The notes beneath the pieces were generated by a model that saw only the letters and a list, made by a program, of their open reading frames with translations, was not told where the DNA came from and searched no databases. From Parus major (Eukaryota; Chordata; Aves; Passeriformes; Paridae): 64,000 nt of DNA. The DNA lies in assembly GCF_001522545.3 (NCBI RefSeq), contig NC_031768.1, positions 113,055,641 to 113,119,640 of the forward strand, in the 5' to 3' direction. Of the stretch, positions 51,017-61,700 are shown piece by piece (the stretch's first letter is position 1; each line of letters starts with the position of its first letter). The position numbers and the translations under genes were made by a program.

Positions 51017-51064
51017 ATTTCAGTGGTCCCTGATTCCAGTGATCCCTGATTTCAGTGGTCCCTG
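51017..51064. repeat. Short tandem repeat, three copies of about 17 bp
   Basis: TTCAGTGGTCCCTGAT, TCCAGTGATCCCTGAT and TTCAGTGGTCCCTG follow each other, inside the probable HUNK 3'UTR. Confidence 0.8.
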
Positions 51065-52121
51065 CCCACTGGCTTGCCAGCACAAACGTGTTCTTAGCAT
51101 GAAGAGAATGAAAACGCTCCGACATTTATAAATGAAGGAGTTAACACGGCCCCCCGGGATCCACAGGTGCTCTCTACAAACAGAATGCAACACTTCTCCA
51201 TGTGAAAATGGGTAAAATTATTCCAGGGCTGTCTTTTCTCATCAGACTGGGGACTTTCATGTGTATTGTTTTACAGGCAGCACAGCTCCCTCAGAGGTGG
51301 GAGTCCTCACTCCACTGAAGGGTCCAAGATGCACACGGAGTCTCCAGTGCCAAGGGAAGGTCCCACCTGCAGGGATGAGATGGGTGCTCTGGGCATCACT
51401 CTGCTGGTTTTGGCAGCACTGAGCAGCCCAGTTAGCTGTCAGTATTTGGATTAATGCCCATTTTCTCCTGCACATTTTGGTGTTGGGCCCGTGCTATGCT
51501 GCAAAGCAGGAACAAAGGCTCAGCTATGGGCTCTGCTGGGAACCTTCTGCCCTGCCTCTGCTGCCCCTCCTGACCCAGGATCCTGCTCATGGAACCGGAA
51601 GGAAAACTTCCCAAACAGGGGTAAGGATGGACACCAACGGGGCAATGAAATTGTCTGTAAAAGTCTGGATGAAAACAGGGCCTGGATTCCTACCAGTGGC
51701 AAAATCCCAACGGCAAGAAGACGCCACCTCCGCTCCCTGGGTTTTGAAATGACGTTCAGTGGAGGGAGCAGTGTGGGCCAGGGCTGCCCATGGGGGAACC
51801 AGGCTGGAACAAGCTTTACGGAGATGCTCTGAGGACACAAACATGTACACAGGGGTGGTACAGACGAGAGAAAAGAGCAGACTTTGTCTTTGGCTAAACC
51901 TTCTGATTTATAGGAAATGGTTTGAGGACAGAAACAGAACCAAAAAAATGTTGCCAACCTCTCAGATGTATCATTTACTTAGAAAAGCAAGACTAGTATA
52001 CAGAACATGGTGTCTTTTAAGAAAGTTAATCTTCACTGCTCGTAACAATACCCAGTTTTTGGTAACCACTACATTACCAATCTTGGAGTATAAAATGGAC
52101 TTGGTACAGGTTCATGTGTCC

Positions 52122-52139
52122 TTTATTAGTCATTTTAAT
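52122..52139 (-). terminator. Candidate HUNK poly(A) signals, middle pair
   Basis: On the minus strand an ATTAAA (52139-52134) is followed within a few bases by AATAAA (52127-52122). A GT-rich stretch (GGTAATGTAGTGG) lies about 60 nt further on. Two adjacent signals in an AT-rich context make this the best-looking candidate, about 0.9 kb after the stop. Confidence 0.45.
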
Positions 52140-52487
52140 TCACTGCAGTCTCAAAGAAGCCTTCAGGTGTGTCCAATGCTGCCTTGATGTAGCAGGGGCT
52201 AATGCAGGTGCTGGCTGATTGTTGAAACACACAGCCTGCTGCAATCTGGATTCCTGTTTGAAGCAGCTGCTTGCAGACCCCTCATATGAAAGGAGCTGGC
52301 CTTTAATGCAGTGGATTTCCACGTGATGCCACTTGTTTTTAAATAACCATGTTTCTTGTGACATGATTAAATCACAGTTTTCCTTATGAAAAAAATGACT
52401 GTGTTATTACCTACTTTATGTAATTAACAGTAAAATCTGCCTTGAATTCCAATTTTCCCACTTCCTCTGAATCAGACCGCTCGTGTC

Positions 52488-52493
52488 TTTATT
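52488..52493 (-). terminator. Candidate HUNK poly(A) signal, proximal
   Basis: AATAAA on the minus strand about 540 nt after the HUNK stop, followed by GT/G-containing sequence. It is a candidate early cleavage site; use cannot be judged from sequence alone. Confidence 0.35.
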
Positions 52494-53033
52494 CAAGCTT
52501 CTACCACCTCCATCTTCTCGGCAGTGCTTGTCAGCAAGCTCACTTTGGACAGAGTACCTGGGGTTTTGCCCCTTGCCTGCCCCAGGAGCAATGCCTGCAG
52601 CAGCACCACGTGCTGGGTGGCACAGGCAGGTGGAGCAGGGACAGTCTCACCACAGATCCTGGCCCAGCATCCGTGGCACCACTGCTTTCCTGGAGGAACC
52701 AAACCCTCGGTGCTCGCGGTTCTGCCAACCAACCTCGCTGCCACGCCAGGTGAGAGCAGTGAAAATACAGATTCACGCAGCTCTTGCAGGATGTTTTACT
52801 GTACAGTCAGATGCCAAATGCGAGTATTTCTTAACAGCACAAGCAGAGCCCTTTCCTTTCAACTTTAATATGTAGGACAACGCCTTCCTTGCAAGCAAAC
52901 CTCCGATTTCCTACGCTGCACCACCGCAGGGTATCACGTAGTGACAGCAACACGCCTCTGGCTTTCCCTTCTTGCTTAAAGGAGAAAGAGGTCGGATCCC
53001 AGAGAAGAGCAGTGCAAATCCCAGGATGTCAGA

Positions 53034-53677
53034 CTAACACTGGCCGCTGACAGCCTCTGTGTTGAAGGAGATCTGTGTGGGGCTCATCTGCTGCAGCTGA
53101 GGCATCCTGGCTTCCAGGGGCTTTTCGCTCGCCGACTGCATGGTCTGGTTCCTCTTCCGCAGCATCTGTCCGATCCCCATCATGGGGAACCTGCCCCTGC
53201 TTTTCACACAGTTTGGGCTGCCCAGGGGGTTGCTGGGGGCCAGCTGAGTAGGGGACACTGCTTCTTCCTTGGCCGGATACGCCTTCTCCTCATACGTGAA
53301 AGAGACCTGGGTGGGGTGGACGGGGGATGTGCTCCCTGGGGGAAAGAGCGGGGACAGTGTCCTTTCACTTGAGCTTTTGTAAGGGAAATTCATTGGAGAG
53401 CCCAAAATTCTGTACTGGTGAGAGGGGGAAACCTGGTCTATTTGGTCCTCTCTGTCAACTGACTCGAAGGAGTGCACAATATTCAGGATGAGAGGGGAGT
53501 CCCTTGGCCGGCCCCCGATCCGGGACGGCTCTGGCTGGGGAGACTCCTGCCTCTTGAGGAGCCGGGGGGTCCTGGGGGGCGGCTGCTGGACCTCCAGGTA
53601 TTCCAGGGAGCTGGAGGTGACACAGCCCGTCTTGGCTGCCAGGGGCTCGTGGAAAGGGCTGACGCCGCCGCCGGAGT
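53034..53677 (-). CDS. HUNK: HUNK terminal coding exon (C-terminal tail and stop)
   Basis: This is the last coding exon of HUNK, an AMPK/SNF1-related Ser/Thr kinase; it encodes the non-catalytic C-terminal tail. The acceptor is a pyrimidine-rich tract ending TTTGCAG just above 53677. The first two bases complete a codon (Asp) begun in the upstream exon, and the frame runs 213 further codons to a TAG at 53036-53034. Family blocks visible in order are PPPRTPR (exon residues 33-39), SFESVDR (70-76), SPSHQYRIL (84-92), SSERTLSP (103-110) and, most diagnostic, GSPNCVKSRGRFPMMGIGQ followed by MLRKR (153-176). The tail is rich in Ser and Pro, with several SP and TP sites that kinases could use (inference). 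From memory, mammalian HUNK ends with the same order of blocks. The exon is more GC-rich than the flanking DNA, as usual for avian coding exons. Confidence 0.95.
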
Positions 53678-54791
53678 CTGCAAAGCAATGGGAGAAGGAA
53701 GCAGAAGAGCATCTTGCAGTTACCAGCACTGCCTGGCCCACGGCACCTCACACACAGGAACTGACCAATGCACCAGCTACAGCTCTGGGACACATTCAGA
53801 GCCCAGTTCCCTCACCCTCCCCTCATTCTAACGCCGCTGTTTCCCGGGTAATTTAGCTGCCCTTTCCCTCACAGGCAGGAAAAGTGCTTAAACTGAGACA
53901 GGCACTTGAAAAGGAAAACCACAGATGTCCTCAAGCTGTTTGTATTAATCACATCCTCTAACGCCACGCCTGAGAAATCTCACATTTCTCCTTTCTTAGC
54001 ACAACTTTGTGTGGCTCTTGCTGGGCCTGTGTTCACTGACACACCTAGAGACACAGGGGAGCCCAGTGAGTTAATCTCTGATGGCTCTCCCTGCATTTTG
54101 GAACAGAATCTGTTCCTGGTTTCACACATGTAAATCTGGAGTAGCAGCACCAGCCAGATTCAGGCTGTTGCAGTTGGAACAGATTTGCTGTATCAGCTTC
54201 AGCGAGAACCTTCCTCCAGCAAGGCCCGAAAATAAATGGAACAATCCTTGCAGGATTTGGCCCAGTCAAACAAAACAGCTTGTGGAGAAGATCTGCTTAG
54301 CTCCTACAGAACGCTGGCACTGCCTCATGCCAAGCTAATCACAGGCAAGCACGTTTTGCTGCCTCGATGGAAAGCTGTCCAAAGAACCTGACTGCCAGGT
54401 GCCCCTAATTGAATTAACTGGAAGCTATTCCATCAGTTCCCTCCATCTCAATCATCTAAAAAGGATCTGAAATTATTTAGCTGTGCCAGCACTCAGGTCA
54501 CAGCCACAATCTCACATGTATTTCTTGTGTAGGGATGGTCTTGTCAGAGCTTGAGACTTGAATGGATGAACAGGATGAAATCTCACACTTGTTTGGTAAA
54601 AGTAGAAGTTCAATCCAACCAGTTTCCTTCTAAAACTGGCCAAAATTGTTTAAGATGTGTCAAAGCATAGTCTCCATAAGCAGAGAAATGCTTTAGCTAA
54701 GATCTGCATGATTTTCAGGTTTCAGAACAAAAAAGCAGGGAGAAACAAAGCCAGAAGAAAAAGAACTACATTTTCTTCTCCCTCTGCCTTC

Positions 54792-54828
54792 CTTGCAAAG
54801 GGGACAGCAAATCTGTCCCCTTTGCAAG
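54792..54828. repeat. Perfect inverted repeat (16-bp stem, 5-nt loop)
   Basis: The arm CTTGCAAAGGGGACAG at 54792-54807 is the exact reverse complement of 54813-54828, with loop CAAAT between them. Pairing does not extend into the flanks. It lies in the last HUNK intron and would form a compact hairpin on either strand. Confidence 0.9.
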
Positions 54829-55771
54829 CGAAACGGGCATTTTAGAACTTTTTTTAACATTTTTTCACAGGAAGTATGTGCCACTCCTGAGCAGCTCTCT
54901 GGACTCCTGCCACCTTGCAGCAGAGGTTCCCCAGACAGACACTGTTAGGACAATTTTTTTTCACGTTAAGCACAACAAATGATAAATTATCAAGTCACAA
55001 CAGCGAGCATGAAAGCATCACAAGCCACCACTCTGAATAAGCCCCTGACACCATGGTAAATGTTTCACATCACTGTGAACTCATCCCTCAGTTCCCTATT
55101 TAACAGTGGGCTACATCACCTTCCTGCTCCTCAGTGCCTCCCACCCAGGTGTGCACTGTCCACCCCCCTTTTTCCCTGCTGATTCCCCTTTTCCTCCACT
55201 CCATTCTCCACCTTCCTTTTGCTGGCTGGCTGGCACATCTCTTCCTCTCCTTGCTCACGACTTCTCCCCTCCTTTCACCCGTGGGCAATCGCTGAGGTCA
55301 GCAGTCCCACCTGCCTTCCCTTGGGGCTGCCTCTTTCCCACTGCTCCACCACCAGCCCCTCCAAGGGACCCCTCGAGGTCAGGAGCTCTCCCAAGGCCCT
55401 CCTTTTCCTGCCAGGAAAGCACAGAGGCTGCTAGGAAGAAGCTTGGCTACCAGCTCTGGCTCCTCAGCGATCCTCGGTGGGTGGTGATGCTTTCAAAACA
55501 CCAGCGTGAGCGTGGATGGCTTTGTGCGAGGAGGTGCGAACGGGGAAAGGAACTGCCTTTTTAAAGCCCTGCAGGAATTCTGTCAAACACGGAGAGTGAG
55601 GACTCCTGAGTGCTGAGCACCACCATGGTCTCCTCAGGGCCTTTCACCCTGCTGTGCGTTATCCAGGCCTCTTTCCCGCACGTCCAGAGCGACAGGGAGC
55701 GCAAAGCCGGAGTCTTTCCTCAGGAGCGCGTGCCACACAGGACAGAACAGGCTCAAAACCACCACACCACA

Positions 55772-55838
55772 CACAGCCACAGCCACAGCCACAGCCACAG
55801 CCACAGCCACAGCCACAGCCAAAGCCACAGCCACAGCA
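55772..55838. repeat. ACAGCC hexanucleotide array
   Basis: About 11 copies of ACAGCC on the plus strand, with one A-for-C interruption (AAAGCC) near 55821. On the HUNK sense strand this is a TGTGGC-type repeat that begins about 20 nt after the donor of the 55859-56039 exon. Confidence 0.95.
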
Positions 55839-55858
55839 CTGCCCTGCCTCCCACTGAC

Positions 55859-56039
55859 CTTTCTCCGGACCCCCGGCCTTGGCGACTTTCCGGTCCTTCA
55901 GCAGAGCCTTGGTGTTCTGGATCTGTGAGACAAGACAGGAAGAAGGCTGTCTATATGAAACTGGACTTTTCTCAGTTTTCTTTGGGAGCTGACGGTGAAG
56001 AATCTCCCCTTTCTTTTCTTGCTCTTTGAGTTTTTTGTC
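55859..56039 (-). CDS. HUNK: HUNK internal coding exon (linker between UBA-like region and tail)
   Basis: This 181-nt exon encodes 60 codons plus one base, beginning [12 protein letters not shown] and containing [14 protein letters not shown] near its end. The last block is strongly conserved in HUNK as I remember the mammalian protein. The donor reads AAAG|GTCAGT at 55858. The single leftover G joins AC of the terminal exon to make Asp, so the phases agree. The chosen acceptor is TTAAAG|GAC at 56040-56041. It is weaker than the other acceptors in the gene, but the residues upstream of it do not resemble HUNK. The composition is basic and Gln/Lys-rich, with no catalytic motif; it is probably a flexible linker. 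A hexanucleotide array begins about 20 nt inside the following intron. Confidence 0.9.
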
Positions 56040-57534
56040 CTTTAAGTTGCAAAACAAACAAGAACGATTTGGTTTACTCAAGGGAAGTTTCAGTGACCCC
56101 CAGACCTGCAAGGTGGATTAAATACTATGTATTTTACAAGGAACTTATTCTGACTACTCAGAGTAACTAAATCCTCCACATCTCATTTTCCTCTGATCAG
56201 CTTGCTGTGATTTCATGGCTCCCATCTGCTCTGACATTCAGGCAGTGTGAAAGCTGGTTTTGGAAAATTAAAGGAAAAGGGAAAGCTCTTGGAGAAAGCA
56301 GATAAAAGTTTGTGCTCCTCCATACCTGAATTACTCTACTTAAGCACTGAAAAAGTCTGACTTCACTCTGAGATTTACGAAGGTGAGCTGCAAAGTTTTA
56401 AAGGAGTTTAAAGCCTTTGAGTCATTTATCTTCTGTCCAGACAAGATCTGGAGGAATATAGCCCTTGTTTTTACAGCATCTCTGCAACTGCAGAGGACAT
56501 GGAGGGGGAGAAAGTTATCCCTTCCCTGATCCCTGACTCCTGGTTGTGATGGGGAAGGCAGCTGAAGGTGGGATTGCAAGAAGAAGGTAGGGTTGATCTG
56601 CAGTGATGACAGAGGAAAACCAGGACCTGGCAGCAGGACTCTGAAGAGGAAGGCCTTTTTCAAAGCACTGTTTAACAGGAAAAATTCATTGCATCTTCTT
56701 TCAGATTCAGCAAACTGCTTAACACCCTTTACCTCTCACTGATTTCTAGGGGAGCCCAAAGTCTTATTTCACATTTAAAATAAAGTTTTGGTTCATTTGG
56801 GGTTGTTTTTGTGGTCATAGCTCTCATTTAAGCATGCAGCATGTTTTGCTGCATCTGGTTAAAAGGTTGCTGTAAGTACAAGTCTTCTTTAAAAAGTGAA
56901 GGAAAGTTCCTCCCCCCAGTTACGTGCCTGTGTTCTGTCTGGTAATTATGCACTGCCACTCCTGATTTTCTTTTGCAAGCTCACTGACGTGGAGCCTATG
57001 AAAACCCTCGAAGTGAAGCGCATAAAAACGTGAGAGAGGAAAAGAAAGATGCAGAAGACAACTTGGATTCTCCTGGGCCACTAAACACCTTGGAAGCAAG
57101 ACAGACACTGAAGAGGCAAAAATCTGGACGCGTTATGAACATTCCCAGCTCAGATGGAGCCTGGCTCCTTGCACAGACAGTGTCTGGGCACTGCTGGACT
57201 CTGCAACCTTTCAGGAGTTACAGAGCTGGAAAGAACCTTCAGTGACTCATAAACAGACATTTTTAGTTTTAACACCCATGGTTAGGTGGGTGACTTGGGA
57301 GAAGAAGGAGATCCTCTGTGAGCTCCTCACTGGCTTCACTTCAGCCTCCCTTTGTGCACGTGGCTTTTGTCCCTGTCCATCCCTTATCCCCCCCAACTCC
57401 TTTCCCTCTGGCTAGCTGCAGCTGGCTGACCCTTCCACAGCCACAAAGGAGCCCCTCCTGGAGCTGTACACCTTTGGAGGTGGCTGTGCTTGGAGTAACA
57501 CCACCGTGCTTGGAGTAGCAGTGTGGATCAGGCA

Positions 57535-57716
57535 CAGTCCCTCCTGGTGAGGGTGAAGTGGCAACAACAACAAAAACAGCAGCAGCAATAATGCTGCCCA
57601 TAGTGCTGGGGGAACACCACCCTGCCAGTCCCTCCTGGTGAGGGTGAAGTGGCAACAACAACAAAAACAGCAGCAGCAATAATGCTGCCCATAGTGCTGG
57701 GGGAACACCACCCTGC
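57535..57716. repeat. Perfect 91-bp tandem duplication (two copies)
   Basis: Copy 1 (57535-57625) and copy 2 (57626-57716) read identically by eye. Each contains an AAC-type tract, an AGC-type tract and CATAGTGCTGGGGGAACACC. No third copy flanks the pair. Confidence 0.93.
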
Positions 57717-59365
57717 CACAGCAGGCAGGGGAAGGTGTGCAGCTAATTCTGAGCCCACCACACTGTTTTTCCTCCCACGGCTCTGAAACTCTGCTGTCGA
57801 GAGAGCCTTCAGCAGAGACCAGGCTCTCCCGAGGATCTTTTTATAAAGGCACTTGTGAGGATGAGACCAAGTGGTGACTATATTAAGCTCACAGGAGCCA
57901 ATCCAGATTGTTAGGAGCTATCTGCTGCTTTGGCTAGGTGAGGAGGGATCCGCGTGCTGGTTGCTGCAGCCTCTGTCGGGGTGCAGGATGTGCCAGGGCT
58001 GCGGTATTTTTAGCCTGATGGTGCATGAGCCAAGCTGCAGCTCCTCACCTGCCAAGTGCTCCTGCCTTTGCCCTCACCCTGCTGGTACATTCCCTCAGCC
58101 ACAGCAACACAGCCACTCCACACAATTAAAGCACCCCTGGCAAAGGAAATTCACATATCCGGCGCTGGCAATTAATTACTTCACGCTGGATGAACACTGC
58201 CAACAGTCTCAGAAGTATTTCTAAAACTGCTAACGCTGCTCCTTAATGACCATGGCTGTCAGAGGCTCAGGACCAAAGTCCTGAACTCCCAAGGTGCCAC
58301 AGACTTAGATTTGAAAAGGAAAGGAAGATTTCATTTGGGGGAGTTATAAAAGTTCCCTCTGCGCTGCAGTGTCTCGCTGTCCTGTAATGTTGGAGCTGTA
58401 CCGGTATGTTATACTTGAATAGGTTGGGAATTACCTCATCCTCTGCTATTTCCTGTCCTGACCTTGACCCTCAAACCTACTCTTAGTCCCAGCAATGGGT
58501 TTGAAAGGCAGATAAAGGTTGTTTGCCTTGGCCATGTTTGACACGGTGATAGGATAAGGACACCAAGGGTTTAAAAATTGCAAATTGCATGTCTGAGCCC
58601 ACCCGCTCCCCTGGATTCGCTGGAGGGACAACCATTCATCCTGAGACCCCCTTCCCCAAATAAAGAGATGGAGAGAGCCACAAAGACTCCTCCCTCTCCC
58701 TGCACCACAGGGACACCAGCCTGGAAACAGCCTGGGTACCTCACACCCACAGCAGCCCGGGCCCCTCTCCATGCTACAGCAGGAGAACTGCTGGAGAAGA
58801 GGGGCAGGACCTCACCTCTGCCCACCTGCCTGCCCCAGCTGCTGGCAGCCCCTCCTGAAGCCAAATCCTTATTTCCCATGGCTGGAGAGAGGTGGGAGAA
58901 ATCCCACGTGTGCTGAAGCTAGAACTGACCATCCCTCTCCCTCCTATTCCCATGGCAACCTGCGGCTCGGCTCCCTAGGGACCAGTGGCTCCCAATTCCT
59001 GCTCTGGAAATGGTGGGGAAGAGGTAAGGGGATTCCACCTCCAGCTCATGAACCTTCCTGAGCTTACCAAACCCCTTCCCCCGAGTCTCCATTTTCCTCC
59101 ACTTCCAGGGGGGGAAGTAATTAGCACAGTATTTGGCACAATATTGCCAGAGTAATTGGCACATTATTAAATCCCAGGGCTGGACACTGCCAGGGCTGTG
59201 TTCCACCCACAGGGAGACATTTTAGGAGAGATGTCTGCCTGAGTTACAAAGGGCAGCAGTGTCCCAGGGTGTGCATTCACCCCTGTGTGCTGCTTCACCT
59301 GTCCTGCCACGGTTAAAGTAGCATAATCCCCCTGTGTAAGAAGAGCTCAAGTGACAGAAAACATT

Positions 59366-59442
59366 GTGGAACCAAAGAATGGGTTAGAAGGGATCTCAGA
59401 GCCCATCCTCACCCCCTGCCATGGGCAGGGACACCCTCCCCA
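59366..59442 (-). mobile_element. CR1 LINE 3'-end remnant, minus orientation
   Basis: The plus strand reads GGGTTAGAAGGGATCTCAGAG followed by CCCCCTGCCATGGGCAGGGACACCCTCCCC. This is the reverse complement of the well-known 3' end of avian CR1 (known family pattern: GTCCCTGCCCATGGCAGGGGG). It is short and diverged. No coding remains. Confidence 0.8.
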
Positions 59443-60921
59443 CGCCTGCACTTCCCTGCTCTGTGCCCATGCAGCAGGAGAACAGGCTGATATCATTCTT
59501 GCTATTATTGCAGTGTCTGCACAGTGAGTGCATCCTGGTAAGTATTTCAGGAAAGACATGACACCCCCTCATCCTCTAAATAGCTACCCTGGGACTAACT
59601 CTGAGTGCAGGAGGGGCTTTGGAAAGAGCTTCTATCCCTGAGCAAGCCTACAAACCAAACTGGGGCCACACACCAGCACAGGCACGCCTGTTACTTTCCA
59701 GTTTTCCTCAGGGAAATAAACTTTGCAGGCAGGCCTTGCTCAGCCTCCCCTGCACGGGAGCAGGAGCTGTGAGCTGACCCCTGGAGAATCCCAGAGCACA
59801 GTGGCTCTGTCATTGCTGGGGGAAGTGACACCAGCAGCTGGTCCAGAAAGAACCAAGATGCTCCACGCAGGATCTGAAGCGTTCAACTCCCAGTACCTGC
59901 CCCTGTTTCCAGGGAATGTTGCCCTGCAACAGCTTGAGCAAGTTGTGAGAGCTTTGTGAAATATCATATTCATTGAGCCTACCCACTGCTGATCCATTCC
60001 AAGTAAGATGGTTTTGATTTATTCAAGAAATAAGTACTTTGCCCTGATATTTCCATCTGGCTTGCAGTTCAGCTTGTCTTGCAAGCAGCCTTTGTAATAA
60101 ACAAAACCAGCCATGACACAAATCTGCCCCTGCAATTAGATCATCAATCCAGTGCTGAGGAGCAGCTTTTGAGACAGGCAGACTCCTCAAGAATGCTGCT
60201 CTTTGTGTTGGCAGGGAAGACTTGCACAGCTCATATTACTCCTGTAATTTTAGTGCTTGGCAAAGAATCAGCCAGGGAAGAAAAATCCAGCCATGATTTA
60301 ATACAAAATACCTTCTCTGCTTGCAGGCAAGAAGACTGGAGACCAACAGAGCAGAAGGTTAAACCTTTTGCCTGCCCAAGGGAATTCCTTCATGATGCAG
60401 TGGGCTGGTCCCACATCACTTCTGCTAAGGAGCAGAGAAAATTGACTTTGAAGAGTGTTGTGCTAATACAGCCTCAGTGCTCCTGGCAGCCGAGCCAGGG
60501 TTGGCCCAGGACACCAGGAGAGTCACCCTGGCTGTCACTCAGCTCTCTGCCCTACAGCACCAAGCTCTCCAGGCTCAGAGCCTCAAGAACACCGAGTTTT
60601 CATCTTTTTATAACACCAGCAACTTGCACCCCTGAATGAAGCTATGGAGCCTCCTGTGTTTGTATCATTTTGCTAAACAGAGATTTAAAAACATTTAATT
60701 TCTTTAAAAATCCTGAAAGTCACCTTTCTATTTCTTCTCTAGTGGGTTACTATTTGTTTCTTTGAAAAGAAATAAAGGGAGTTATTTGTCCTGGACAGGC
60801 AAGACCACAGGGCTTTCTTTTTTCCACAGGCCCACAAACCCATCACTTTAATCACAATCACCAAGGATGCTCAAATTCAATCTGCTTTCAGAGCACTTTA
60901 ACAAGCTGTGGTGAGCTTTAC

Positions 60922-61005
60922 CTCATAGGAGTCTTTATTTGCCTTGTATTTTTCTATCTGGTACAGCTGGTTCTTGTGGCAAATACTGTCCTGGCCTTCA
61001 GCCTT
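60922..61005 (-). CDS. HUNK: HUNK internal coding exon, 84 nt
   Basis: This exon is exactly 28 codons, in phase 0 at both ends. It runs from acceptor TCCACAG (61007-61006) to donor GAG|GTAAAG (60921). The peptide begins KAEGQDSICHKNQ and continues through LYQIEKY to end KDSYE. The LYQIEKY segment followed by SYE matches the segment after the UBA-like region in mammalian HUNK, from memory. It follows the 61532-61700 exon without a frame change. In the mammalian protein I remember about sixteen residues between SYE and the DKK that opens the next exon. I did not find those residues here, so one small exon may be missing between this exon and the next. Confidence 0.87.
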
Positions 61006-61531
61006 CTGTGGAGAGAAAAGCACAGAAAAGTAAAATACGTAAGATAATTGGAGAAAACTAATGTTTAATTACTGCTTAGCGGACTGCACCTACTCTTGGT
61101 GTTCAGCAGAGGAGCATCAGCTCACAGAGATGGATTTGGTCCATTACATTTTAAATATCATTGGTGGCACCATCCCTAATGTGAAAAGGACCAAGGAAAG
61201 AAAAATCTAAGGTGCTATTGTCAAACTGGAAAGTCCAAGCTGTGCTCAGGGGCCAGGGAGATTACATCTTTCTAAACTTAAAAGATTCAAACTTTCAGCT
61301 GAGTTTTCACTTGAAAGCTGAATAAGTTTAAGAGCTCTTAAGCTTCTTCTTGATGTCCTGACTCAATAAATTGTGCTAATTCCAAGGAACAGAACTATCT
61401 CAACACAGGGACCTCACGATGGTGATGCTTGGGATACTCTGCAATTCTGTGGGATCAAATGGCAGCAAGCCAGGCCACTTCCAGCCTTTTTGTGCCCTGC
61501 TCCCCCAGCAGTGGCAGGAGGCAGTGCTCAC
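61006..61531 (-). other. HUNK intron (526 bp)
   Basis: This short intron has donor GTGAG and acceptor TCCACAG. No repeat or RNA gene was seen in it. Confidence 0.88.
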
Positions 61532-61700
61532 CCTGAGGCTGGCCAGGTAGCGCTCCAGCTTCTTGTTGAGCAGGAAGTAGATGGCCAGCGTGTGGCTGGC
61601 CCTGTTGGAGAGCACGGTGTTGATGACATCGCTGTTCTTGTAGCCCAGCTTCTCAGTCATGTGCAGCAGCACGCTCTGGCTGAGGTCCTCCAGGTGAATC
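61532..61700 (-). CDS. HUNK: HUNK coding exon with UBA-like / autoinhibitory region
   Basis: This 169-nt exon has acceptor CTGTGCAG above 61700 and donor AGG|GTGAG at 61531. Its first base finishes a codon from an upstream exon outside the window, and its 3' end is in phase 0. The peptide reads IHLEDLSQSVLLHMTEKLGY, then KNSDVINTVLSNRASH, then TLAIYFLLNKKLERYLASLR. The spacing of MTEKLGY, the Ile/Val-rich helix and AIYFLL fits the UBA-like helical bundle that follows the kinase domain in AMPK-related kinases (family knowledge). In that family this region packs on the kinase domain and tunes activity. The sequence is nearly identical to mammalian HUNK as I remember it, which makes this the strongest identification in the window. 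No kinase-domain exon was found between here and 64000. Confidence 0.95.

Larger units (their letters stand above)
50600..53033 (-). other. HUNK: Probable HUNK 3' untranslated region (extent uncertain)
   Basis: On the minus strand the DNA after the HUNK stop stays free of convincing coding and contains several poly(A) hexamers. The AT-rich stretches at about 51820-52140 and 50600-50830 look more like 3'UTR than the surrounding GC-richer repeats; this is an impression from composition only. The true 3' end could be any of the candidate signals listed separately, giving a 3'UTR of roughly 0.5 to 2.4 kb. Confidence 0.45.
53678..55858 (-). other. HUNK last intron
   Basis: This 2.2-kb intron has donor GTCAGT and a TTTGCAG acceptor. 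It contains a hexanucleotide array next to the donor (55772-55838) and a perfect 16-bp hairpin (54792-54828), both listed separately. Otherwise I see only unique non-coding sequence. Confidence 0.85.
56040..60921 (-). other. HUNK intron (4.9 kb)
   Basis: This intron runs from donor GTAAAG at 60921 to acceptor TTAAAG at 56040. It contains a 91-bp tandem duplication (57535-57716), a CR1 remnant (59366-59442) and a possible 21-nt microexon (56326-56346). The open frame at 60079-60639 on the plus strand shows no domain I recognise. Confidence 0.8.

Noticed and set aside
60079..60639. 186-codon open frame on the plus strand
   Set aside because: It lies inside a HUNK intron and shows no domain, no splice context and no family resemblance; such frames arise by chance in GC-moderate DNA.
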